Notes: generated from the sequence alone by a model not told the origin. DNA of 64,000 nt from Promethearchaeia archaeon (GCA_029856105.1 JAHQWH010000015.1:124001-188000); one strand, 5' to 3'; shown: positions 1-9,679, counted from the first letter of the stretch. Numbers and translations are program-made.

Positions 1-1194
1 GGTGGAATTCTCGTTGATTTTGGTAAAAAGATGAACAAAATTTTGCATATTGATAACATTATGATGTACGCTCTATTAGAACCTGGAGTTACCTTTGGTC
101 AATTGAAAAAACACTTAGACGAAAATTACCCTCACCTAAGATATAGTTATCCTTATGCCCCTCCATACGCAGGGGTTGTTGGAAATGTGATATTGAGTGG
201 TATGAATAATCTCTCGTGTAAAATTGGATCGATGGGCGATTCAATTAACGGTTTAGAAGTAATTACTGCTGGCGGCGAAATCGTTAGGATAGGTTCGTGC
301 TTTTATGGAAAGAACGAGGCATCACCCGATAGTTGGTGGAGTAGATATCCTATGCCAGATTTAATGGGCCTCTTTATAAATTGGCAAGGTATGACAGGTT
401 TAGTAACCAAATGCGCCGTTCAACTATGGCCTAATCTACCCATCAAACAAACCTATATCGCAGTAGTTTTTAGACTCACAGATGTAGCTTCAGTAATGAG
501 AGAAGTTGGTAGAACTGATGTTATAGACGATATTTCAGCAGTTAGCATCGAAGTAGTAAAGATGGCTGTAGAAATTCCTGAACCTAAAAAATTTCCGGGT
601 GAACCCTATTTCGCAGTAATGTTTTCAATCTCGGCAAAAACAAAAAATCAATTCAATGCTAGAATGGAAATTTTATCCAGCGAAATCGAGATTTTAAATA
701 AACAAGGAAAAAAAGTTATTTTGATTAATGCTGACGAGTACGTCAAATTATTTAATTTAAGACTTAGGTGTTACCTCGATTTACCGTCCGTAGTACTTCC
801 ACTAGTAGAGTATTCAGGCTTAACTTGGTTTGGTTCGTACGCTCCAAGTCACAAACTCGAGGAACTAATCGAAAAGGTGTATAAGTTATTTAATAAACAC
901 GATATAACTCCATTTATTTACATGAAAATGATGAAATCAAGTCATTACGCGATCTTTCGTCCTATTATGCGTTATAACAAGTTTAAAGAAGGCGAAGAAG
1001 AAAGATACCACAAGTTGTTAGAAGAAATAACTGATGTAAGCGTCGATTTGGGATGTATACCATACAAAACTCCTGCTTGGATGACAGAAAAGATGCGCAA
1101 GAAGATTAACCCAGGATGGATTAACCTATTTGAAAAAATAAAGAAATGCATGGACCCACACAGCATATTTAACCCCGGAAGGTGGAATACATAA
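1..1194 (+). CDS. FAD-linked oxidase, GlcD-type (5' truncated)
   Basis: The reading frame is open from base 1, so the N-terminus lies outside the window; the ATG at 31 is internal. The visible part covers the second half of a PCMH-type FAD domain (the YAGVVGNVILSGMNN stretch and the glycine-rich GSMGDSINGLEVITAGGE), then a cap domain. It ends in HSIFNPGRWNT, the usual C-terminus of glycolate/D-lactate dehydrogenase-like FAD oxidases. These enzymes oxidise 2-hydroxyacids and pass electrons to an Fe-S partner. The next gene, starting immediately after this stop codon, is such a partner, so the two probably form a GlcD/GlcF-like complex. The substrate cannot be told from sequence. The family call is firm; glycolate versus lactate is open. 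Confidence 0.85.
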   Translation, partial: GGILVDFGKKMNKILHIDNIMMYALLEPGVTFGQLKKHLDENYPHLRYSYPYAPPYAGVVGNVILSGMNNLSCKIGSMGDSINGLEVITAGGEIVRIGSCFYGKNEASPDSWWSRYPMPDLMGLFINWQGMTGLVTKCAVQLWPNLPIKQTYIAVVFRLTDVASVMREVGRTDVIDDISAVSIEVVKMAVEIPEPKKFPGEPYFAVMFSISAKTKNQFNARMEILSSEIEILNKQGKKVILINADEYVKLFNLRLRCYLDLPSVVLPLVEYSGLTWFGSYAPSHKLEELIEKVYKLFNKHDITPFIYMKMMKSSHYAIFRPIMRYNKFKEGEEERYHKLLEEITDVSVDLGCIPYKTPAWMTEKMRKKINPGWINLFEKIKKCMDPHSIFNPGRWNT

Positions 1195-2376
1195 ATGGTA
1201 GAAATTGATAAAAGTCTCATGGGAAAAGATGTTTTGCAATTAGCATTTGATAACTGTATCCGTTGTTCTACGTGTAAATATTCTTATAAGGGTTTCGAGC
1301 CTTCGTGTCCTTCGGGAGAGAAGTTTTTATTCGAATCGTATTGGGCATCTGGGAAAATAAGAATAATAAGAGGAGTCGTAACCGGCGAATTGGAATGGTC
1401 TGAGGATTTAAAAGACGCTATTTTTGCTTGTCCAACTTGTGGGGCTTGTATGGACGCTTGTCAAGCGCCTCACGCCGATTACATCGTAGATATGATAGAA
1501 GCTTTAAGAGAATTAGCTGTAAAACATATTGGGCCAGCTAAAAACCAAGAACTTCTGGTTTCTCGTTGCGAAGAGAATTATAATCCTTATGGAGAGCCTA
1601 ACTCTGATAATGAAGAATTGAAAAAACAATATGACTTACCAGATAAAGCAGATTGGGTTTATTATATTGGATGTACTTCTAATTACCGCCAACAAAGTTT
1701 AAGGGACTCAACCTTAAGATTCCTAAAAAAAAGCGGTATAAATTTCACTTTAATAGACGAACATTGTTGTACGAGCCCTATGATTCGAACTGGGCAACTT
1801 AGCTTTGTTAAAGATTACATGAGCTATAATATCGCTCAAATTAAAAATACCGGCGCTACTAAAGTTATTACTTCATGTGCGGGTTGTTATAGAACATTTA
1901 AGAAAGATTTCGAAAAGTTTGGCGAAGAATACGATTTTGAAGTATTCCACTCTTTAGAATTAGTAAAACAACTATTAGACGATAACAGATTAAAATTTAA
2001 ATCGGAGTATAATAAAACAGTGACTTATCACGACCCTTGTCATCTTGGAAGGCATATGGGTGTTTACGAACTTCCTAGAGCGATTTACAAGCAAATCCCA
2101 GGGTTAAAGTTAGTAGAAATGAGAAGGAATAGGAATTTTGCTTGGTGTTGCGGCGCTGGAGGTGGCGTAAAAATTGGGTACCCTGAATGGTCTGTAGAAA
2201 TATCAAAAGAACGCCTTGAAGAAGCGAAGGAGACCGAAGCAACGGTAATATCGTCAGTATGTCCCTTTTGTAGGACGAATTTAAGCGATGCAAACGAACA
2301 TTATAACTTCGATTTTGAAGTATTAGATTTAATGGAAATTTTAGATCAGATTGAAATCAATGTTTTAAACAGATAA
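1195..2376 (+). CDS. Fe-S oxidoreductase with two CCG domains (GlcF/HdrD-like)
   Basis: The ATG directly follows the TAA of the FAD oxidase, implying one transcript and translational coupling. The N-terminus carries two ferredoxin-type cysteine clusters (CIRCSTCKYSYKGFEPSC and CPTCGACMDAC). Two CCG domains follow (YIGCTSNYR...HCCTSP, and HDPCHLGRH...WCCGAGGG...CPFCRTN). This is the architecture of glycolate oxidase GlcF and heterodisulfide reductase HdrD, about 393 residues as expected. It most likely takes electrons from the FAD subunit and delivers them to a quinone- or thiol-type acceptor. No signal peptide or membrane segment is visible. The acceptor is unknown. Confidence 0.88.
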   Translation: MVEIDKSLMGKDVLQLAFDNCIRCSTCKYSYKGFEPSCPSGEKFLFESYWASGKIRIIRGVVTGELEWSEDLKDAIFACPTCGACMDACQAPHADYIVDMIEALRELAVKHIGPAKNQELLVSRCEENYNPYGEPNSDNEELKKQYDLPDKADWVYYIGCTSNYRQQSLRDSTLRFLKKSGINFTLIDEHCCTSPMIRTGQLSFVKDYMSYNIAQIKNTGATKVITSCAGCYRTFKKDFEKFGEEYDFEVFHSLELVKQLLDDNRLKFKSEYNKTVTYHDPCHLGRHMGVYELPRAIYKQIPGLKLVEMRRNRNFAWCCGAGGGVKIGYPEWSVEISKERLEEAKETEATVISSVCPFCRTNLSDANEHYNFDFEVLDLMEILDQIEINVLNR

Positions 2377-2406
2377 TAATAATAATAAAAAAGTTATTTT
2401 AATTTT

Positions 2407-2694
2407 TTATAAATCCTTAGGAATGATTCCTAGTGTAAATAAAGAAAACGAAGAGAAGAGAACATACAACGTTGGCAAGAGAATATAAAGAAAACCGAGA
2501 AATCCTATCATACCCATAAACATCAATCTATGTCCTCTTTTTTTAGGATTTTGGGGATTATAAGGGATAAACACTAAGAATATCAAGAGAAATAATAAAA
2601 ATAGGTAATATAATGGATAGTAGATAGAACCTATGAACCCAAGCCATCCTAAATGAGTTAACCAGCCAAGTGGATTTAGTTTCACGCAATACAC
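2407..2694 (-). CDS. Small hydrophobic membrane protein, unknown
   Basis: A 95-residue reading frame with two or three strongly hydrophobic segments (about residues 12-45 and 57-90) separated by a basic loop PQNPKKRGHR. It is convergent with the Fe-S protein gene and 30 bp from its stop codon. No family recognised. The composition (Leu, Phe, Ile, Tyr with a positively charged cytosolic loop) fits a real membrane protein, but AT-rich DNA can produce such frames by chance. Confidence 0.45.
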   Translation of the reverse strand: MYCVKLNPLGWLTHLGWLGFIGSIYYPLYYLFLLFLLIFLVFIPYNPQNPKKRGHRLMFMGMIGFLGFLYILLPTLYVLFSSFSLFTLGIIPKDL

Positions 2695-2909
2695 CTTTTA
2701 TTTGTAACTAATTGAATTTGTTTTAAATTTATTACTATTTAATATTTTCTGTTTAAGAAAGTTTACCATATTAATTCCTCTTTTATTGATTATTTATTTT
2801 AAATTATGATGGAAATCATAGATCAATTAGATATTGAAATTGAGAAGTAAAAATAAAGGGAATTATCAATTTTCCTTAATTTTATCTAAAATTACTTTTT
2901 AGTAAAAAC

Positions 2910-2917
2910 TTTATAAA
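2910..2917 (+). promoter_or_regulatory. TATA box, radical SAM gene
   Basis: TTTATAAA preceded by a purine-rich stretch (AGTAAAAAC, possible BRE), about 70 bp before the radical SAM start codon. This is the archaeal promoter arrangement. Assigned by eye. Confidence 0.5.
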
Positions 2918-2982
2918 CTAATTTAGCAAATCTAATAGTAATAATTGATTTTGAAGAGAGAGATCGTATAAGGGTGTATAAT

Positions 2983-4032
2983 ATGGAATTAGAAGATGAA
3001 AGATTTTCGGAAGACGAAAACCTATGGGAAGAACATAAGATTCCATTAACTTATGATCAAGAGAGTATGACAGAATGGTTTAATGAAAAAAGAGGGGGAA
3101 TTAAAGGAAGAGCAGATGTCTTCTATCTTATGTTTGGTATAACGTACAATTGTCAACTTAAATGTCCACATTGTTGCGTGGGTAATTATAAAAATGAGCC
3201 ACGTCGAGAACTTTCGACGGATGAAATTAAAGACATATTAGATCAATCTGCTAAAGCTTTTGTGGTCAACTTCTTTGGGGGTGAACCAACCATGAGAGCA
3301 GATATAATGGAATTAATAAAGTACGCTTCAGAAAGAGCTGTGTACGTATTTTGTGATACAAATGGATTAAAAATCACGAAGGATTTTGCAAGACAATTAA
3401 AGGATAGCGGTTTAGAAATGCTTTATGTTAGCATCGATAGTCCAATTCCAGAAAAACACGACCAATTGCGCGGAATGAAAGGAGTATATAATAAAGCCGT
3501 TCAAGGTATAAAAAATGCGCTTGAAGTAAGACTAAAATGTACTCTTTCTACTTATGTAACCAAAGAAACTCTAGCTAACGGTGAATTTGAAGATGTAATC
3601 AAATTAGCAAGAGAGTTAGGTGCAAATGGAGTAAGATATTTATTACCTACCCCAGCTGGTAGATGGTTATACAATCCTGAGGTAAAATTGACGCCTCAAG
3701 AAGAGAGAAAAGTTAGAAAAATTGCGAAATTTCCATTTGTATGTAGAGATTTTTATTTTCAAACTCAAAGTTCAAGTCAATGCAGGGGAATAGCAGATAA
3801 AGTGTATTTTTATATTTCGCCCTATGGAGATGTCCAACCTTGCTGCTTCATGCCACTTACTTTCGGAAATACTAGGGAAGAACCTCTAAAAACAATTTTA
3901 GAAAGAATGTGGGGGCATCCAATGATGTGCGAATCTTGGACAAAAAAAGAATGCCCGATGTTAAACGAAGAATTCAGGAGCAAATATATAGAGACTATTC
4001 CTCCTAAAGCTAAGCTACCGTTTAAAATGTAA
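2983..4032 (+). CDS. Radical SAM/SPASM domain protein
   Basis: The radical SAM cluster motif CQLKCPHC lies near residue 55, followed by the NFFGGEPT glycine-rich SAM-binding stretch and a typical TIM-barrel series (CDTNGL, YVSIDSP). The C-terminus has a cysteine-rich SPASM-like region (CRGIADKVYFYISPYGDVQPCC, then a Cys pair at MMCESW/KKECPM), which holds extra Fe-S clusters in peptide- or cofactor-modifying enzymes. ATG 2983 is preferred over the in-frame GTG 2974 because AAGGG at 2970-2974 is then well spaced. No precursor peptide or partner gene is adjacent, so the substrate is unknown. It lacks the ferredoxin insert of glycyl radical activases, so it is unlikely to activate the enzyme at 28578. 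Confidence 0.85.
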   Translation: MELEDERFSEDENLWEEHKIPLTYDQESMTEWFNEKRGGIKGRADVFYLMFGITYNCQLKCPHCCVGNYKNEPRRELSTDEIKDILDQSAKAFVVNFFGGEPTMRADIMELIKYASERAVYVFCDTNGLKITKDFARQLKDSGLEMLYVSIDSPIPEKHDQLRGMKGVYNKAVQGIKNALEVRLKCTLSTYVTKETLANGEFEDVIKLARELGANGVRYLLPTPAGRWLYNPEVKLTPQEERKVRKIAKFPFVCRDFYFQTQSSSQCRGIADKVYFYISPYGDVQPCCFMPLTFGNTREEPLKTILERMWGHPMMCESWTKKECPMLNEEFRSKYIETIPPKAKLPFKM

Positions 4033-4141
4033 AGAAAATTTTTATCCTTATTTTTTAATCTTCAAGTTCTTTTAGATTCTTCTTATTTACTTCAAAATTA
4101 TAAAATTCATTTATTGAAATTTAACAGTTTTGTCACATGTC

Positions 4142-4149
4142 TTATATAA
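4142..4149 (+). promoter_or_regulatory. TATA box of the 4-TM membrane protein gene
   Basis: TTATATAA lies 76 bp before the ATG at 4225, in a 190-bp gene-free spacer. Assigned by eye. Confidence 0.4.
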
Positions 4150-4224
4150 TAAGATTTCTTAATCGATCTTACTAACAATTTTAAATGAAATCTAATAAAA
4201 ATTTTAATAAAAAGGTATATAAAA

Positions 4225-4596
4225 ATGGCTGAAATTTCAAAAGAAGCGAAAATTGTATTATTGATAAATATTATTTCTTCTTTTATCTTTGCTTTCTTTT
4301 TTTTAATAATTCCAGAAATTTATGCGGATTGGACTAACGAGGCCTATTTTTCTCCTATTTGTTGGCGACAACTAGGAGGAACACTTCTATTATTTGGTAT
4401 ATTTGGCATAATCGCTTTAATGCGAAAAGAATGGGAGCAAGTAAGAATATTCTGGGAATTAGGAATTGCGTTCCTAATAGTCTTAGTTAGTATAGACATA
4501 TGGGTCATGGCTTATGGCTTATTTGATTATACGGTAATTGTTGAAATTGTGTTAGTTGCAATTAATATCTTTTTCTACATAAGAGAAAGGCGATAG
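4225..4596 (+). CDS. Four-helix membrane protein, unknown
   Basis: A 123-residue protein with four predicted membrane segments at about residues 11-31, 45-65, 74-96 and 98-118, and charged ends (KEAK at the start, RERR at the end). The ATG follows AAAAAGG with good spacing. It resembles small 4-TM proteins of unknown role common in Asgard genomes, but no specific family is recognised. It appears to be a single-gene transcript with its own TATA box, and a T-rich tract follows the stop. Confidence 0.65.
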   Translation: MAEISKEAKIVLLINIISSFIFAFFFLIIPEIYADWTNEAYFSPICWRQLGGTLLLFGIFGIIALMRKEWEQVRIFWELGIAFLIVLVSIDIWVMAYGLFDYTVIVEIVLVAINIFFYIRERR

Positions 4597-4621
4597 AAAA
4601 TCAAATTTCTAAAAACTCTAA

Positions 4622-4644
4622 TTTTTTATTTTTTTTATTTTTTT
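4622..4644 (+). terminator. T-rich terminator
   Basis: A tract of almost pure T directly after the membrane protein gene and before the converging ligase gene, consistent with archaeal U-tract termination. Confidence 0.45.
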
Positions 4645-4714
4645 AAAAACATATTAAATAGTTATATGTAAAATGTGTAGCGTCTATATAAAAAAAAAAG
4701 AGTTTTATAACTTG

Positions 4715-6664
4715 CTATTCGTTAATCATGGCTAGGAACTCGTCTTCGGTAATGATCTTCGACCCTTGCCCTTGAGCTTTTACGTATTTGCTTGTTGGCT
4801 CGGTGCTATTGGTGACCAGATACGATAGGTCTTTTACGATTCCACTTTTTGGAGTACCGCCGTTTTCCGACACCAGCTGGTTCGCTTCGTTTCGGGTCAT
4901 GGTTTCGAGCTTTCCCGTAAAGCAGAAGGTAAGTCCATCCAATTTGTTGCTTCCCATTTTTATACTCCTTGTTTTAATTTTATTGGTTTTTAAAGTTTTA
5001 AGCATGTCAAAATATAAAGCGTGAAACTCGTTGCGAAACTGATTGGCAGTAATGTCGCCAAACAATTCTACTCTTGCCAAATCTTGTACCGTTGTTTTGT
5101 GAATCTTCTCTAACGTGTTGTATCCCGTCTTTACGACCTTTTCCACGAGAGTTTCTCCTACATTTTCGAGGTTGAATCCTCCGATAAACTTTGACAAAGA
5201 CACTTCTTTTACCGCAAACAAGTTATCTAGAGCTTTCTGAGCCGATTTCTCGCCCACTCGATCTAGTTTCGTAAGATCAGAAACCTTCAATTCGTACAAA
5301 TCTGAGATTTTTTGAACTCTTCCCGAATCGAACAATTGTTTTAGGATCAGTTCTCCGAAGTTTTTTACTCCGAGCCTTTTGATCCACATCGTTAACCTGT
5401 GATAAGCTCTTTTCGAGCAATCTTTATTAGGACAATATAATCGAGTTCCTTCGTTAATTAAAGGTGTCTTACAAGCGTTGCATGCGGTAGGAAATTCGAT
5501 CTTTCTAGCATTGGAAGGATTTTGAATAACTCTCTCGATCTTAGGTATGATATCGCCTCGTTTCGAGACTATGACCTTCGAACCGATCTTTAAGCCCAGT
5601 TCTTCAATTAAATTTGGATTGGCAAGGCTCGCTCTTTGAACAGTAGTGCCGGCTATTGATGTGGGTTCGATTATGGCTATTGGCGTGTAATTTGATCCGC
5701 TCTCGCTCCACTCCACTTCGATTACCGTAGATTCCACTTCTTCGGGGTCGAACTTGAACGCAATTTGTTTGGTCGGTCTCGCTCTTTTCATGTCTTCCAA
5801 GTCGATTTCTTTTCCCTTGATTACCAAACCGTCAATGTCGAAATTAAGCTGGTCTCGAATCGACGCCATTACTTCGTCCCGATAGTTGACGACTTCTTTC
5901 GTGGTTTTAAACATATGAGTGTCGACAACCTCGAATTGATAGTTCCTTAACCATTTTAGTTTCTCTAACTCGTTTTTAAATCTATCATCTGGGTTCTTAC
6001 TAATCGCGTCGTATACAATTATTGTTAGGTCTTCGCTACCTTTACCGTCTTTCCTTTTAGTTATACCGCTCGCCATATTTCTACAGTTTTTTGCATCGGG
6101 ATATTTTTTCTGGAAGATATCCATTTTTAAAATTATCTCCCCTCTGACCGCTCCCGTAAATTCTGGGTTAACTTCTGGCACGAAAGCAATCATTTTTCTT
6201 ACATTGTGAGAAATATCGTCTCCTATTAGACCGTCTCCGCGAGTCACTCCGTATTGGAACTTCCCTCTAAGATATTGAAGTTCTACGCTTATACCATCTA
6301 GCTTGAATTGAGTAATAAATTGAGAATACCCTATCTTTCGCGCCCATTTAGAAAACTCTGCGGGAGAGGTTACCTTTGCTTGAGAGTTCATAGGAATTAA
6401 GTGACGAATTTTATTGAGGTTCGCATCGAAGTCTGTCCCTACTTTAAAAAAAACTTCGTTGCTAGGATCGAGTTTCTTTAATTCATCCCAGAGCTTATCG
6501 AACTCCGCATCGCTAATCTCTGATTGCGAGTTGTAATAGAGGTGCTGGTGATATTCTACCTGTGCTTGAAGTTCTTTTACGCGATCAGATTTTGGCATTA
6601 ATGGGGATTTAGAACTTTTTTCTCCTGAAGAGGCGGACTCGAACAATTTTAACTGTTTAGCCAA
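4715..6664 (-). CDS. ligA: NAD-dependent DNA ligase, divergent bacterial type
   Basis: Joins DNA nicks using NAD. Domain order matches LigA: Ia-like region with YYNSQSEISDAEFDKL, adenylation domain with catalytic Lys121 in FKLDG, OB fold, a four-Cys zinc finger (CNACKTP...CPNKDC), helix-hairpin-helix region, and a C-terminal BRCT domain starting near LDGLTFCFTGKLE. At 649 residues it is close to the usual length of about 670. It is divergent: the DSPTQ.VG and MLSL motifs before the lysine are altered (KVGTDFD, IPMNSQAK). Residues 4-8, QLKLF, fit the bacterial sliding-clamp-binding consensus QLxLF. It looks richer in G+C than its neighbours and most archaea use ATP-dependent ligases, so acquisition from bacteria or a virus is inferred. 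Confidence 0.92.
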   Translation of the reverse strand: MAKQLKLFESASSGEKSSKSPLMPKSDRVKELQAQVEYHQHLYYNSQSEISDAEFDKLWDELKKLDPSNEVFFKVGTDFDANLNKIRHLIPMNSQAKVTSPAEFSKWARKIGYSQFITQFKLDGISVELQYLRGKFQYGVTRGDGLIGDDISHNVRKMIAFVPEVNPEFTGAVRGEIILKMDIFQKKYPDAKNCRNMASGITKRKDGKGSEDLTIIVYDAISKNPDDRFKNELEKLKWLRNYQFEVVDTHMFKTTKEVVNYRDEVMASIRDQLNFDIDGLVIKGKEIDLEDMKRARPTKQIAFKFDPEEVESTVIEVEWSESGSNYTPIAIIEPTSIAGTTVQRASLANPNLIEELGLKIGSKVIVSKRGDIIPKIERVIQNPSNARKIEFPTACNACKTPLINEGTRLYCPNKDCSKRAYHRLTMWIKRLGVKNFGELILKQLFDSGRVQKISDLYELKVSDLTKLDRVGEKSAQKALDNLFAVKEVSLSKFIGGFNLENVGETLVEKVVKTGYNTLEKIHKTTVQDLARVELFGDITANQFRNEFHALYFDMLKTLKTNKIKTRSIKMGSNKLDGLTFCFTGKLETMTRNEANQLVSENGGTPKSGIVKDLSYLVTNSTEPTSKYVKAQGQGSKIITEDEFLAMINE

Positions 6665-6887
6665 TTGATTTTCATCTCTTATATTTTGAATTTGGTTTTT
6701 TTCTTGGATTTTGGTTAATGTATATTACTCTTATCTCGATAATAAAACTTACTACTTTTATAGTTTAATGATTTTTTGCTAATTGTGATAGTCGTCTTAG
6801 TATATCTTCTCTAGAATGAGATTATTAATTATGGTAATATTAGAAAAAAATAATTAAAAAAAATATAATTTTTAAGCTGATTTTTTA

Positions 6888-7994
6888 TTACTGAACACTT
6901 TGGCCATCAACATCGACGCTACCGGTGGATGTTGTTAATGCGAATGTATATTTATATGTCGCTATTCCATAATTAATTGAAGAATAAATACTTCCTAATC
7001 CTCCTGTTATCTCCATAGTAGCATGAGGGATGTAATTGATAGATCCTACGCCGGTCGAGCTTGTAAATTTAACGCCTGTATTAGCTAAACTATCTCTGTA
7101 TAGCACTTCTATACTTCCTGTTGATGATTTCATGGAACCAGTGACATTAGCGCCCATATTTGTATATTGATAAATCTCCGCATCGATACTACCCGTTGAA
7201 GTTTCAAGTTTTAAATCGATATCTTTGGCATAATACATACTATAACTTTTGAATGTCACGCTCCCAGTTGAGACAATTCCAGTTAAATCATCTCCCATGA
7301 AACAATCTGTGAAGTTTAATAGAAGTGACCCCGTTGATGTAAATGTTTCAAACCCGTGACTAAAATTGGTATTTTTGGCAAGAAGATCAACGCTCCCCGT
7401 ACTAGTCTGAAGTCCAACTTTCCCTTGGAACTCGTTGGCACCTAATGTGATTAATTTAACAGAACCTGTACTCGAAGTAAGGGAAGTGCCATTTAAGATT
7501 ACCTCATCTGGAACTGACATTTCTATCGCACCAGTAGCCATTGTGGCTTCAATATCAAATATTACATCGGTTCTCAGTGTGACTGTTATTGTAATTTCAT
7601 ATGATTTAAACCAGTACGATGGATCAAACCAAATGTCTGGTAAAACCTTAAGATCGAATATGCCAGAAGATTCAGCCCACCATTCAGTACTTGGATTAAA
7701 GAAATCCAAGTAAGTTTTATCAGACATGAATAAACCCGCAATCTTTAAATTGACATCGATTTCTGCGAAATAAGGAGTCGCTGTAGTATTATATTTAACG
7801 ATAATTTTTCCGATATCTGCATTAAGACTCAAATCTTCAATAGGATCGGGAGAGCTTGGTTCGTATTGAAAGTTAAATGAAACATCGATACTCCCGGCTG
7901 TTGTAACGCCGGTAACTATAAAACCAATACCTCCACCAACAATAAGAGCAGATATAACAATTAGAGCAATTTTATAATTTCTCAATTTTTTCAC
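6888..7994 (-). CDS. Membrane-anchored DUF4097-like putative adhesin
   Basis: An N-terminal membrane segment (about residues 8-32) precedes a long beta-rich domain with repeating STGS signatures (LTSSTGSVKL, LQTSTGSVDL, VSTGSVTF, LETSTGSID, MKSSTGSIE). This repeating strand-turn pattern is typical of DUF4097/putative auto-transporter-adhesin head GIN-type beta-helix proteins. It is probably exposed outside the cell, anchored by its N-terminus. A related but less repetitive protein lies at 36738-38039. Ligand and function are unknown. Confidence 0.7.
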   Translation of the reverse strand: MKKLRNYKIALIVISALIVGGGIGFIVTGVTTAGSIDVSFNFQYEPSSPDPIEDLSLNADIGKIIVKYNTTATPYFAEIDVNLKIAGLFMSDKTYLDFFNPSTEWWAESSGIFDLKVLPDIWFDPSYWFKSYEITITVTLRTDVIFDIEATMATGAIEMSVPDEVILNGTSLTSSTGSVKLITLGANEFQGKVGLQTSTGSVDLLAKNTNFSHGFETFTSTGSLLLNFTDCFMGDDLTGIVSTGSVTFKSYSMYYAKDIDLKLETSTGSIDAEIYQYTNMGANVTGSMKSSTGSIEVLYRDSLANTGVKFTSSTGVGSINYIPHATMEITGGLGSIYSSINYGIATYKYTFALTTSTGSVDVDGQSVQ

Positions 7995-8148
7995 AATTGT
8001 ATTTTTATTTTTATTAGGTTAAGATTAGATTTGTTAGGTAATATTTAAATAAAATTTAGACCGATTTTTATGAGTATTTACAGTGTTAAAAACTTTAATG
8101 CAAAATTTGCACTGTTTTATGACGAGATTTCTTAAATAAATAAAAAAA

Positions 8149-8667
8149 TTAGAGATTTTTCACTAAAGAAACAGCAAAATTCTTAGCGTTTTCGAGATCC
8201 ATTTCATTGGGGCGTCCTTTAATTTTCTCCATATCTTTTTTTGCTTTCTCTCTTTGTTCTTCTGGCAATCTTTCTAACATACTTAACTGTGTATCTAAAG
8301 GTATTCCTAAATTCTCGCCCACACAATCAAATTCACCAATAATTTTACAATTATGCTCTTTAATGATATTAGTTATCCGTTTAAATGGTTCTTGAAATAA
8401 TTTTAAACTGGCATGTGTACAAAAATAAGCGAATTTCGTAGGGAGATCAGGAACAGCTTTTTTTATCATAGTTAAGATTGATTTATCAATTCTACTAGCA
8501 TAAACTCCTGAACCTAAAAACACAATATCATATGAATTCAATGTTGTAGGGTCTACATCTTTAGCACGAATTAAGTCTACATCGTAATCTATTAAGCCAT
8601 CCTTCATACTTTTAGCTATTTTTTCTGTGTTTCCCGTGTTGGAAAAATAAGTAATTAGAATCTTCAT
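8149..8667 (-). CDS. Flavodoxin-family protein
   Basis: The N-terminus ITYFSNTGNTEKIA is the FMN phosphate-binding loop of flavodoxins, and the second loop region is VFLGSGVYASRID. At 172 residues it has a typical flavodoxin-domain length, with a charged C-terminal helix. It is likely a soluble one- or two-electron carrier or FMN-dependent reductase in anaerobic metabolism. ATG 8667 is chosen over the upstream GTG 8676 because AAGGTG then sits at the normal distance. It appears monocistronic. Confidence 0.82.
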   Translation of the reverse strand: MKILITYFSNTGNTEKIAKSMKDGLIDYDVDLIRAKDVDPTTLNSYDIVFLGSGVYASRIDKSILTMIKKAVPDLPTKFAYFCTHASLKLFQEPFKRITNIIKEHNCKIIGEFDCVGENLGIPLDTQLSMLERLPEEQREKAKKDMEKIKGRPNEMDLENAKNFAVSLVKNL

Positions 8668-8773
8668 ATTATTCACCTTAATATCTTATTAAATTAATTA
8701 TCGAATAAAAATAGTAAAGTCATAATTTAAAGCAGATTTTTTAGGATAAAGAGACAAACTTCCAAATATGTTA

Positions 8774-9679
8774 TCAATCAACAACTAAGTCGAAAAATTT
8801 AATTGCATTTTCTACTGTTCTTTCACTAACGGTATTTTGTGGTACATTATGAGAAAATGCAAGAGCCGCAATTGAATATTTAACATTTAACGGTACATTC
8901 ACAGGTCCTCGTAGATATGGATGTTGGTAATAACTATCAGTTTCCGTAAGTATAGAATTTAATGGAGTATTTTTTGTAACTCTCCGCCATTTATTAATAC
9001 TATATGCCGAACTAGGAACGGAAAGCATATAACCTTGCTTGGGTAAAGAAATTCCATACTCCTGTGGCCCAGAAAAGCAATGCCACATAACTTTTTTTGG
9101 ATTAACATTAAACTCCTTAATAATATTAAGAATCTCTTTTGTAGCTCCATCTCTTTTATTAAAGCGGTGTTTAGGGTTATTTCTATCAAATTCGTGCTCA
9201 GCAGCGTTTCTAACGTGAAGAACATAAGGTTTATTATAACTAACAGTCAGTTCAAAAATTTTCTTTAGTTCGATAACCTGTTTATTTCTCTTTTCAAGAG
9301 TCTTAGCATGGTGAAAATCTAAACCAATTTCTCCAATTGCTAAATATTTCTCTTGGTTACATTCAATATAATCGACCCATTTTTTCCATTCTCTTTCGTA
9401 TTGGAATTTAGGAGTATAAGTAACAGTTTGAGGTGCCCAGCCACATGTAAAACCCATTCTTTCTTTTCCTTCAATAAAATTTAAAATTAAATCAAGAGTG
9501 CTGTTATCGATCGAGCTTGTTATTATGTAAGCACCACCGTTTTTAAAAAAATCTTGATATTGTTGCTCATCGGATGGCAACCTATCGTTTCTTTTAGGAC
9601 GAGGAAATGGTAAGTGACAATGAACATCAATGAATTTAAGGATTTCTTCTGGTTCTGGGATATCGATTTTCTTAGGCAT
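8774..9679 (-). CDS. TatD-family metal-dependent hydrolase
   Basis: All TatD metal ligands are visible in order: HCH in FIDVHCHLPF, Glu in GEIGLDFHHA, His in YVLHVRN, His in MWHCFSGP and Asp in LTETDSYY. At 301 residues it is slightly longer than the usual 260-270 because of an N-terminal stretch and an insertion near PRPKRNDRLPSDEQQ. The family includes 3'-5' DNA exonucleases and D-aminoacyl-tRNA-linked hydrolases; the exact substrate here is undetermined. Monocistronic, no signal peptide. Confidence 0.88.
   Translation of the reverse strand: MPKKIDIPEPEEILKFIDVHCHLPFPRPKRNDRLPSDEQQYQDFFKNGGAYIITSSIDNSTLDLILNFIEGKERMGFTCGWAPQTVTYTPKFQYEREWKKWVDYIECNQEKYLAIGEIGLDFHHAKTLEKRNKQVIELKKIFELTVSYNKPYVLHVRNAAEHEFDRNNPKHRFNKRDGATKEILNIIKEFNVNPKKVMWHCFSGPQEYGISLPKQGYMLSVPSSAYSINKWRRVTKNTPLNSILTETDSYYQHPYLRGPVNVPLNVKYSIAALAFSHNVPQNTVSERTVENAIKFFDLVVD

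Noticed and set aside
2974..4032. Radical SAM gene as activase of the glycyl radical enzyme
   Set aside because: The cluster motif CQLKCPHC and the SPASM-like tail do not fit GRE activases, which have a different N-terminal signature and a ferredoxin insert; the genes are 25 kb apart.
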